A stretch of DNA of 46,717 nt, taken from assembly GCA_017961345.1 (NCBI GenBank), contig JAGCXP010000036.1, positions 1 through 46,717 of the forward strand, written 5' to 3'. This stretch comes from Bacteroidales bacterium. Its GTDB lineage: Bacteria; Bacteroidota; Bacteroidia; Bacteroidales; UBA932. Below are positions 17,795-24,378 of this stretch, piece by piece. Position 1 is the first letter of the stretch; each line of letters begins with the position of its first letter. Under the pieces are notes generated by a model. The model worked only from the letters and a program-made list of their open reading frames with translations. It made no database searches and had not been told where the DNA came from. The translations under genes and the position numbers were made by a program.

Positions 17795-18661
17795 CTAGAA
17801 AATCAGGCAGGTTATGATGGGATAGTGATCGGAGACGGGGTGCGGCTCGCCGGCCTCGTCTGGATAGGTTTTGGTCAGCGTCTTGAACATCGGGCAGGCG
17901 GAAAAGCCCTTGTAGAAGATATAATCGATGATTTCCGACTGTTTGCCCCAGCCGTGGGAACTGATATGGTCGTCGGTGCGGTCCGCGCTCGTCCGGGCGT
18001 CCTGCAAACCGCTTCCGTCAAGCCCCTTCATCGCAGGATTGTCAGGACGGAGGTTAAAGTCCCCGGTCAGGACGACGGGAAGATTTTTCGTGTTCATCGC
18101 GGCGATTTTCTCGCAGATGAGCTTCAGGCCCATTTCTTTGGCCTTCGAACCCTTATGGTCGAGATGGGTGTTGAAAAAGTAGAATTTCTTTCCGCTCTTT
18201 TTGCTCTTGAACAGACCCCAGGTACAGGTACGGGGATACTTGGCATCCCAACCCTTGACCGGTTTTTTCTGCTGGTTCTCATTGAGCCAGAAATAGCCCC
18301 ATTTGACCAGGCTGAGGTTCTTTTTGCACCACATGATGCCGGTCATTTCTCCTTTTCGTTTCCCGTCGTCGCGGCCCGCCCCCTTGAAGCCGTAGTCGCG
18401 GCATTCATCCTGGAGGGCGAGGAGTTGGTAGGCGGTCAGTTCCTGCAGGCCGATGATATCCGGATGCACATCCTCGATCATTCCGGTCGCACATTTCCAG
18501 CGGTATTCCCAGGAGTTGGTTCCGTCCTTGTGCTTTCCCACATCCGTGCGGATGTTGAAGGACATGACATTCAGGCCGTCGTATTTTTCTTGGGCCGAAG
18601 CAGGTGTAAAACCCAGCGTGGCAAGCATCGCTGCCATAAAAAGCAAGACTGTTTTTCTCAT
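17795..18661 (-). CDS. Secreted endonuclease/exonuclease/phosphatase family protein
   Basis: The 288-residue protein has a signal peptide (MRKTVLLFMAAMLATLGFTPASA-Q) and an EEP fold: NVMSFNIRTD, IIGLQELT, NTHLDHKG, LTGDFNLRPD and the final VSDHYPI, which supply the metal-binding and catalytic residues (Asn, Glu, His, Asp, Asn, His). Members hydrolyse phosphodiesters in nucleic acids, inositol phosphates or sphingomyelin; the substrate cannot be decided here. The start is the ATG just before the signal peptide; much longer upstream extensions in the same frame run antisense to the ThiL-like gene and are not real. It precedes dnaE by four bases and is divergent from the ThiL-like gene. Confidence 0.88.
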   Translation of the reverse strand: MRKTVLLFMAAMLATLGFTPASAQEKYDGLNVMSFNIRTDVGKHKDGTNSWEYRWKCATGMIEDVHPDIIGLQELTAYQLLALQDECRDYGFKGAGRDDGKRKGEMTGIMWCKKNLSLVKWGYFWLNENQQKKPVKGWDAKYPRTCTWGLFKSKKSGKKFYFFNTHLDHKGSKAKEMGLKLICEKIAAMNTKNLPVVLTGDFNLRPDNPAMKGLDGSGLQDARTSADRTDDHISSHGWGKQSEIIDYIFYKGFSACPMFKTLTKTYPDEAGEPHPVSDHYPIITCLIF

Positions 18662-18696
18662 GATAAAAAAATGTCCGGTACTGTTCGGACGACGGA

Positions 18697-18704
18697 CAAA
18701 GTTA
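18697..18704 (-). promoter_or_regulatory. -7 promoter box for the EEP-dnaE operon
   Basis: Minus-strand TAACTTTG matches TAnnTTTG exactly and lies 35 bases before the ATG at 18661. Confidence 0.5.
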
Positions 18705-18748
18705 GCAAGAATGCTCGGTTTTTGAAACAGTTTTTTGCCGTTTTTTTG

Positions 18749-18757
18749 TAGATTTGC
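18749..18757 (+). promoter_or_regulatory. -7 promoter box for the ThiL-like gene
   Basis: TAGATTTGC is a perfect TAnnTTTG box 36 bases before the ATG at 18794, back-to-back with the divergent EEP promoter. No thiamine riboswitch was seen in the leader. Confidence 0.6.
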
Positions 18758-18793
18758 AGAAATATTTTTCAACCCCCTGAATATCACTGCACG

Positions 18794-19900
18794 ATGGAGG
18801 AAAAAAGTACATTCGCCTCGCTCGGCCGCGTCGGAGCCATCCGCAAATTGCACGAAGAAAGTCCCTTCAAGACCGTGGGCGGAGAAGGCGTATCCTGCGA
18901 AAACGGCCGGATGGAAAGCGTCTGCCGCCTGATGACCGAAGGCATCGATTTTGACTTGAGTTATTTCCCGCTCACCCACCTGGGCTACAAAGCCGTGGTC
19001 TGCGTAACGGCGCAGCTCTACGCCCGTTTCGCCATGCCCGTTTCCCTGCGATTTCATCTCGGTGTATCTGCCAAACTGGATTTTGAACGCATCCGGGATT
19101 TCTGGAAAGGCGCGTGTGCGGCGGCGAAGGATTATGGCTACAAGAATGCCTCCATCGACCTTTCCGCCAGCGTCAACGGCCTGGCGATAGCCGCGAGCGC
19201 GACCGGCTTCGTCTCCGAACTGAACGCCAAACGCCGTCCCGCGCCCAAAAGCCGCGATCTGATCTGCCTCTCCGGCAACCTGGGAGGCGCCTTCATGGGG
19301 CTGAAAGTGCTGGAACGGGAAAAGCAGCGGATGCAAGCTTCGGCAGCGGGGACGGCAGCGGACGCTCAGGCGGGCGCTTCGGCGAGCGGCACGGCAAGCA
19401 CTCAGGCGTATGGTGCCGGTAGCCAAGCAAGCGGCGGGCAGGCGATGCCCGGGCTCGAAAAATACAAACTGCTGGTCGGCGACTATCTCAAACCGGTGCT
19501 GGACACGGATATCCCCCGGCTCTTTGCCGACAGCGGCTTCTATCCCAGCCAAGGCGTCTGCGTAGACAAAGGTCTTTCCGATGCTGTCAAACGCCTCGGA
19601 GAAATGACCGGCCTGGGCGCCAAAATCTATGTAGACCGCATCCCCTTCGGCGGCGGTCTCTTCGACGCAGCCAAGGAAATGGACATTGACGCCGTCTCCA
19701 CGGCCCTCAACGGCGGAGAAGACCACCGCGTCCTGTTCACGCTGCCTCTCCAGCAGTTTGAGAAATTCCGCCACGACTTCCAGACCTGGCAAGTCATCGG
19801 CCATCTCGCCCTTCCCGAAGCCGGGACCGCCCTCGTCATGCCCGACGGTGTGGAACTCCCCCTGCGGGCCCAAGGATGGAAAGAGGAGGACGCGCAGTGA
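18794..19900 (+). CDS. ThiL-like (thiamine-monophosphate kinase family) probable pseudoenzyme
   Basis: The 368-residue protein follows the ThiL layout: EGIDFDLSYFPLTHLGYKAVV (residues 49-69), DLICLSGNLGGAFMGLKVLEREK (155-177) and ALNGGEDHRVLFTLP (305-318) are clear matches. The motifs that bind Mg-ATP and substrate are not. Where ThiL has GDDAAV this protein has VGGEGVS (28-34); SDIYAM is TAQLYAR; GGDTTSS is SIDLSAS; the MDISDGL motif reads VCVDKGL (255-261). It therefore probably lacks kinase activity and may be a structural or regulatory relative. Residues about 181-220 are an Ala/Gly/Ser/Gln low-complexity linker where the family has a short charged loop, with different codon use. The last bases overlap the next gene (GTGA). 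Whether another, intact thiL exists elsewhere is not visible. Confidence 0.75.
   Translation: MEEKSTFASLGRVGAIRKLHEESPFKTVGGEGVSCENGRMESVCRLMTEGIDFDLSYFPLTHLGYKAVVCVTAQLYARFAMPVSLRFHLGVSAKLDFERIRDFWKGACAAAKDYGYKNASIDLSASVNGLAIAASATGFVSELNAKRRPAPKSRDLICLSGNLGGAFMGLKVLEREKQRMQASAAGTAADAQAGASASGTASTQAYGAGSQASGGQAMPGLEKYKLLVGDYLKPVLDTDIPRLFADSGFYPSQGVCVDKGLSDAVKRLGEMTGLGAKIYVDRIPFGGGLFDAAKEMDIDAVSTALNGGEDHRVLFTLPLQQFEKFRHDFQTWQVIGHLALPEAGTALVMPDGVELPLRAQGWKEEDAQ
19331..19453 (+). repeat. Low-complexity Ala/Gly/Ser-coding insert inside the ThiL-like gene
   Basis: About 120 bases encode short runs of A, G, S, T and Q. Codons are mostly GCA, GCG, TCG, AGC, GGG and CAG, while the surrounding gene prefers GCC, TCC and GGC. 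The composition resembles the intergenic repeat island downstream, so this may be an in-frame insertion. Confidence 0.5.
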
Positions 19901-20817
19901 GAAGGTGGGCGGGCTGCGATGGCTGGTGCGCAAGCGCCGGCCGGTCGGCGGGCAGTGAGGCGCTGGTTCGGCGCCTGGCCCGAACGATATTGATCGGATG
20001 CGCCCTGCTGATGCTTTTCGCGTGCTCCGCCCCCACACCCATGTGCGTACGCACTTCCATTTATGAATATTCGGAAGAAGTACTCCTCAACGAAAACCCC
20101 AGTTTTCTCGACACCTACCAGTACTCCCTCTCCCTGGAATATCCGGACAGCATCATCACCTCGGACGGAGTCCAGCGACAGGCACTCTGCGAGACCGTCC
20201 GTAGGGAACTTTTGGAGGCCATTTTCGGCACGGAAGATGTCCATGCCGCACTCTCCGGCGAATGGAACGACCTGATCCGTTCCGGCAAAAACGCCCCGGG
20301 AGCCGATGTCCGCTCCGGCGACGACGACTTCGTGCGCTGCGCCAAAATCCTGCAGGAAAAACGACTGCGCGAAGCCCGCTCCAAGTGGCAGCAGGCACGC
20401 GACACCCTCACCGGTGACATCCGCTTCCTTTCCGTCCGCGTCTGCTATATTTCCGGCACCCACAACGACATCCTCTCCTGCCACTACTATATCAAGGAAG
20501 ACGAATTCGGCAGCCGGCAAACCTGTTACGAGCGCGGCATCAACTACGCCCCCGACGGCCGCCATCTCTTCGAAGCCGACCTTTTCAAAGAAGGTTGGGA
20601 AGAGTCCCTCACGGAACTCCTCTCCGAGAGTTTCTCAAGCGGTTTCAAAACCCGCGACCTCACCCCCTTCGGCCCCGTCCGTCCCAACGGCAACTTCAAA
20701 TTCAACTCCGGCGGCATCATCTGGATGTATGATGCCGGCGAAATCGCTCCCGCAAAAGACGGCATCCTCCGCGTCTCTCTTCCCTGGTCTTCTCTACAGC
20801 CGTTGATGCGGGAATAA
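19897..20817 (+). CDS. RsiV-like (DUF3298) lipoprotein
   Basis: The product of about 306 residues carries a lipoprotein signal (ILIGCALLMLFAC-S). Its C-terminal half resembles the DUF3298/RsiV domain: PDGRHLFEADLFKEGWEESL and later IWMYDAGEIAPAKDGILRVSLPW, matching the domain's typical aspartate-rich middle and its Y-E-I-A-P end. Its role is unknown; RsiV itself is an anti-sigma factor that binds lysozyme, but that function is not implied here. The start is uncertain. GTG at 19897 overlaps the previous stop as GTGA and suggests coupling, but leaves an unusually long basic N-terminus of about 35 residues before the hydrophobic core. ATG 19876 and an internal TTG near 19990 are alternatives. 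It converges with the HigA-like gene, nine bases apart. Confidence 0.7.
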   Translation: MRRWAGCDGWCASAGRSAGSEALVRRLARTILIGCALLMLFACSAPTPMCVRTSIYEYSEEVLLNENPSFLDTYQYSLSLEYPDSIITSDGVQRQALCETVRRELLEAIFGTEDVHAALSGEWNDLIRSGKNAPGADVRSGDDDFVRCAKILQEKRLREARSKWQQARDTLTGDIRFLSVRVCYISGTHNDILSCHYYIKEDEFGSRQTCYERGINYAPDGRHLFEADLFKEGWEESLTELLSESFSSGFKTRDLTPFGPVRPNGNFKFNSGGIIWMYDAGEIAPAKDGILRVSLPWSSLQPLMRE

Positions 20818-20826
20818 GGGCGTCAA

Positions 20827-21147
20827 TCAAGCATACACGAGCGAAAAATTCAGGCCGACAGCTTCGCTGATTTGAATGAATGCAGAAAGTTGCATATCGG
20901 TCTGTCCGCGTTCAATCAAAGAAATACAGGTACGTTTCTTTCCGATACGGTCAGCCAACTGTTGTTGCGTCATACCGGATGCCTTACGGGCATCACGAAG
21001 GCATTCCGCCATATACCACGCTTTTGCTTTGGCATCAAATTCATCCCGCTCCCTAATGCCAATCTTTCCGTATCGTGCATCAAGATCCTCATTGACAGTT
21101 CCCAATGCAGCTAATTTTTTAGAGTCCAACACTGTTCTCATATTCAT
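20827..21147 (-). CDS. HigA/XRE-type helix-turn-helix regulator, orphan antitoxin-like
   Basis: The 106-residue protein has an N-terminal segment DEFDAKAKAWYMAECLRDARK followed by an XRE helix-turn-helix (ASGMTQQQLADRIGKKRTCISLIERGQTDMQLSAFIQISEAVGL). This is the layout of HigA antitoxins of the reverse-order HigBA systems common in Bacteroidota. No complete toxin gene is present upstream; about 24 residues of open frame (ending in FAKRGIIE before a TGA that overlaps the ATG) could be a leftover toxin end, but this is weak. The A/T-rich upstream region differs from the GC-rich neighbourhood, which hints at horizontal arrival. It could instead be a plain XRE repressor. Confidence 0.8.
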   Translation of the reverse strand: MNMRTVLDSKKLAALGTVNEDLDARYGKIGIRERDEFDAKAKAWYMAECLRDARKASGMTQQQLADRIGKKRTCISLIERGQTDMQLSAFIQISEAVGLNFSLVYA

Positions 21148-21555
21148 TCAATTATTCCTCTTTTGGCGAAGCTGATAATCTTTCTAAAATCTATGATATA
21201 ATCCCCGGAAAAATCAAAAAGTCAAAAAAGATTTTCCATTTTTTGACCTTTTTGTGACAGTTTTGTGAAATTGTAATTTTTATGGCCTAAAAGCCGAGCG
21301 AAGTGTGCGATAGTTGCGGCGTGCTAGATGCTCCGAGCGTAGTGGGAAAAACGGGGGCGGGAGGGGATGCGCAGTGAGCGGGCCGCGAAGCGGATGCCGC
21401 ATTTGCTCGAAGCGACCGAGGGGGAGCAAGTTATGCGGCAAGCGAACGGGTTGGCCCCGGATTTTCCCTTCGAGCGAGGAGCGCCAGCATGCCGCCACCA
21501 GCACACCTGCGCGCACAAAATGACGCCAAAAACAGCGTAGCGCAATGCTCCAGCA

Positions 21556-21624
21556 CCGGGTCGGGCAAAAAAATGGGGCAAATCTCGGCCGATGAGATGC
21601 TCCAGCACCTGATTGGACAAATGT
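21556..21624 (+). repeat. One full and one partial copy of a 51-52 bp repeat unit
   Basis: The unit begins CCGGGTCGGGCAAAAA and contains AAATCTCGGCCGATG, followed by a second start CCTGATTGGACAAAT at 21608. The same unit occurs twice in tandem at 39443-39543. Confidence 0.6.
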
Positions 21625-21885
21625 GCACGTGCACTCGTGACCGACCGGGTTCCGAAGTATTTGGCGAGGAGCAAAAATGCGGGAAAACGTAGCCAGCGAA
21701 GTTCCGGGGAGATATCAAGCGAATGGAGCACAACCGCAAAGCACTTGCGCAGGCGAGGAGGCAACGCCGCCGGCAGGAACGAATGCCGCCGGCTAAAGCA
21801 AAGGCGCTGCGCCGAGGTCGAAGGAGCGGCTCGCTTCGCGCCTAGCTTTTGCTCTTCTGTGAGCGAAGCCGCATTGAAAGCGGAG

Positions 21886-21960
21886 CGGCAGGGAGGCGTT
21901 TGGCCGATCATTTGTCCGAAGGGACCGCGAAGCGTCTGGAGGACAAATGCCTCCCTGCCG
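21886..21960. repeat. Long inverted repeat within the island
   Basis: A 12-bp perfect stem (21886-21897 with 21949-21960) continues, after an 11-base bulge on the left side, into a 9-bp perfect stem (21909-21917 with 21941-21949). The right side is unbroken. The loop contains GCGAAGC. This would fold strongly as RNA or cruciform DNA. Confidence 0.65.
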
Positions 21961-22090
21961 GCCGCGAACTTGCGGACGAGAGGCATAGCCGGCCGCGAAC
22001 TTGCGGACGAGGAGAGGCATAGCAGGCCGCAAAAGCGGCAAGCGAACGAAAATAGGTGGAAGATAACTATCTGTAAATCAATCAATAAAA

Positions 22091-22126
22091 CAAAATCGCC
22101 CGCTTTAATTTTAGCAGGCGATTTTG
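22091..22126 (-). terminator. Terminator downstream of the EF-G2-like gene
   Basis: A 10-bp inverted repeat (CAAAATCGCC / GGCGATTTTG) with a 16-base A/T-rich loop, flanked by A and T runs, lies about 70 bases after the stop of the minus-strand elongation factor gene. Confidence 0.6.
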
Positions 22127-22194
22127 CATATTTGGCTGTGTTTCAAGCAGTTGTGCGGCACTCAATTACGCTACACACATTGACCAGCCGGGCG

Positions 22195-24348
22195 CTACTC
22201 CTCGCTCTCGCTCTCCTGGTACGCCTTGAGCAGTTTCTCCTGCACGTCGGCGGGCACCGGCTGATACTCGGCGAACTCCATCGTAAAGGTGGCGGCGCCG
22301 GAGGTCAGGGAACTGAGCGTGGTGGAATACTTGTAGAGTTCGGCGAGCGGAACGCGGGCTTTCAGAGTAGAGAAGCCGCGGTCCGAACCCATGCCTTCGA
22401 TGAGGGCGCGACGGTTCTGCAGGTCTGACATACAGGCACCCATATAGTCGGCGGGCGTGATGACCTCGAGGTTGTAAATCGGCTCCATAATCTTCGGACC
22501 GGCATTGCGGAACGCTTCCTTGAACGCGTTGCGGGCCGCCAGCACGAAGGAGATTTCATTGGAGTCCACGGGGTGCATCTTACCATCATAGACATACACG
22601 CGGATGTCGCGCGCGAGGGAACCGGTGAGCGGGCCCTCATTCATCTTGTCCATGATACCCTTGAGGATAGCCGGCATGAAACGCGCATCGATGGCGCCGC
22701 CTACCACGCAGTTGTAGAACTCGAGCTTGCCGCCCCAGTCCAGATCGAAGGACTCGCTCGTCTTGACGTTGAGCACCATATCCTTGCCGCCGATCTTGAA
22801 GTTGCGGGGAGCATCCACACCCTCCTCGTAGGGGCAGATCAGCAGATGCACCTCACCGAACTGGCCGGCGCCACCGGACTGTTTCTTGTGACGGTAATCC
22901 GCCGCAGCCACCTTCGTGATGGTCTCACGGTAGGAAATCCTCGGCGCGAAGGTCTCCATCTCGATCTTGTTCTCATTTTTCAGACGCCATTTGACGATAT
23001 TGACGTGCTGCTCGCCCTGCGCCTTCAGGATCGTCTGCTTCATCTCCTTGTGGTACTCCACGATGATGGTGGGATCCTCGGCGGAGATACGCATCAGCGC
23101 CTCGTTCATCTTCTCATCATCCTTCTGCTCGGCGGCCTTGATGGCGCAACGATACTTCGAAGCAGGGAAGACAATGTGCTTGTAGGACTTGTCAAAACCG
23201 GGAGCCGCGAGGGTGTCGTCGGTCTTCGCGGCACGCAGTTTCACGGTGCAGCCGATATCGCCCGCCTGCATTTCCGTAATGGGCTCCTTCTTCTTGCCGG
23301 CCACGGCATAGAAAGCGGTGATACGCTCCTTTTCTCCGTTCTCCGGATTCTCCAGGTCCTGACCCACGGTCAGTTTGCCGCTCATCACGCGGAAATACGC
23401 GACTTCGCCCAGGTGCTGTTCGACCGCCGTACGATAAATAAAGAGGGAGGTCGGGCCGTTCACGCTGCACTCTACGAGCGAGCCGTCGGACGCCTCCGCC
23501 TTGGTCTCGGAAGGAGCGGGAGCCACCTTGATGGTGAATTCCATCAAACGTTTCACGCCGATATTCTTCTTGCCGGAGAGGCAGAAAATCGGGAGCACTT
23601 CACCGGAACGGATACCGATGCCCAGGCCCTTGCGAATCTCATCTTCGGAAAGTTCACCGGAATCGAAGAACTTCTCCATCAGGGTGTCGTCGTACTCGGC
23701 CGCACGCTCGATCAGTTCCTGGCGGAGTTCCTCGGCCTGACCCTGCAGGTTGGCGGGGATTTCGAGGTCTTCCCGCTTGCCCAAATCATCCACGAAGTGG
23801 TAATACTTCATTTTGAGGACATCCACGAAACCGTCGAAACCGGTGCCGGGATTGACGGGGAACTGGATGATGACGGGCTTCTTGCCGAAGGCTTCCTTCA
23901 TCGAATCCAGCGTGCCTTCCCAATTGGCCTTCTCGCCGTCCAACTGGTTCACGCCGCAGATCAGGGGCAATTTATACTTCTCGGCATAGCGCTGGAAAAT
24001 CTGCGTCCCGACCTCAACGCCCTGCTGGGCATTCACCAGCAGAATGCCGGTCTCGCAAACCTTGAACGCGGAGATGGCACCGCCCACGAAATCGTCGGCA
24101 CCCGGAGTGTCGATGATATTGAACTTGGTGTCCATAAACTCCGTATAGAGCGGCGTCGAGAAGATGGAACGCTGGTTAATCTGCTCGATTTCGCTGTTGT
24201 CGGATACGGTGTTCTTGCCTTCGACGGTGCCTTTGCGGTCAATGACCTTACCCTCGAAGAGCATAGCCTCACTCAACGTGGTCTTACCGGAGCGGGTGCT
24301 GCCGATAAGGACCACGTTGCGGATGTTTTGGGTGGAATAAGTTTTCAT
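22195..24348 (-). CDS. EF-G2-type elongation factor G paralogue with altered GTPase centre
   Basis: The 717-residue protein has the five-domain EF-G layout: GTPase domain with P-loop GSTRSGKTT (residues 16-24), DTPG (80-83), a G4-like NQLD (134-137, normally NKxD), then domain II (TSLFIYRTAVEQHLGEVAYFRVMSG), domains III-V ending in PADYMGACMSDLQNRRALIEGM. Two departures stand out: the residue after DTPG, normally the catalytic His, is Ala84, and the P-loop lacks the usual GHVDAGKT form. The Bacteroides EF-G paralogue EF-G2 is reported to support translocation without GTP hydrolysis and to help during starvation in the gut; this protein is probably its counterpart. It follows the GDPD gene by 30 bases, possibly in one transcript. 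A separate canonical fusA should exist elsewhere. Confidence 0.88.
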   Translation of the reverse strand: MKTYSTQNIRNVVLIGSTRSGKTTLSEAMLFEGKVIDRKGTVEGKNTVSDNSEIEQINQRSIFSTPLYTEFMDTKFNIIDTPGADDFVGGAISAFKVCETGILLVNAQQGVEVGTQIFQRYAEKYKLPLICGVNQLDGEKANWEGTLDSMKEAFGKKPVIIQFPVNPGTGFDGFVDVLKMKYYHFVDDLGKREDLEIPANLQGQAEELRQELIERAAEYDDTLMEKFFDSGELSEDEIRKGLGIGIRSGEVLPIFCLSGKKNIGVKRLMEFTIKVAPAPSETKAEASDGSLVECSVNGPTSLFIYRTAVEQHLGEVAYFRVMSGKLTVGQDLENPENGEKERITAFYAVAGKKKEPITEMQAGDIGCTVKLRAAKTDDTLAAPGFDKSYKHIVFPASKYRCAIKAAEQKDDEKMNEALMRISAEDPTIIVEYHKEMKQTILKAQGEQHVNIVKWRLKNENKIEMETFAPRISYRETITKVAAADYRHKKQSGGAGQFGEVHLLICPYEEGVDAPRNFKIGGKDMVLNVKTSESFDLDWGGKLEFYNCVVGGAIDARFMPAILKGIMDKMNEGPLTGSLARDIRVYVYDGKMHPVDSNEISFVLAARNAFKEAFRNAGPKIMEPIYNLEVITPADYMGACMSDLQNRRALIEGMGSDRGFSTLKARVPLAELYKYSTTLSSLTSGAATFTMEFAEYQPVPADVQEKLLKAYQESESEE

Positions 24349-24378
24349 CGTATTAATTATTATGTGTTATTCGAAAGT

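Larger units (their letters stand above)
21280..22062. repeat. Intergenic island of repeats and short hairpins, no credible gene
   Basis: The 1047 bases between the HigA-like gene and the EF-G2-like gene begin with A/T-rich upstream DNA (21148-21279). From about 21280 to 22062 the sequence switches to purine-rich GC sequence made of recurring GCGAAGC, GCGAACG, CGAGCG and GGCAAGCG words. It includes an almost exact direct repeat of GCCGGCCGCGAACTTGCGGA near 21958 and 21988. Several long open frames cross it on both strands, but they have no ribosome site, no family resemblance and atypical composition. It looks like an accretion of small repeats. Confidence 0.6.

Noticed and set aside
15715..17817. 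700-codon plus-strand frame opposite dnaE
   Set aside because: Antisense to the highly conserved PHP and palm domains of dnaE.
18758..18793. Thiamine (TPP) riboswitch before the ThiL-like gene
   Set aside because: The leader is only about 30 bases and shows no TPP-box sequence.
18662..20038. Upstream extension of the EEP gene to 747 residues
   Set aside because: It would run antisense through the ThiL-like gene and precede a clear signal peptide starting at 18661.
21148..21270. A HigB toxin gene before the HigA-like gene
   Set aside because: Only about 24 codons of open frame without a start are present; too short to call a gene.
21280..22062. CRISPR array
   Set aside because: The repeats are irregular in length and spacing, there are no unique spacers of constant size, and no cas genes are in the window.
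21324..22085. 253-codon minus-strand and 271-codon plus-strand frames over the intergenic island
   Set aside because: Open only because of GC-rich repeat content; no recognisable domain, start site or codon preference, and the plus frame runs into the EF-G2 gene antisense.
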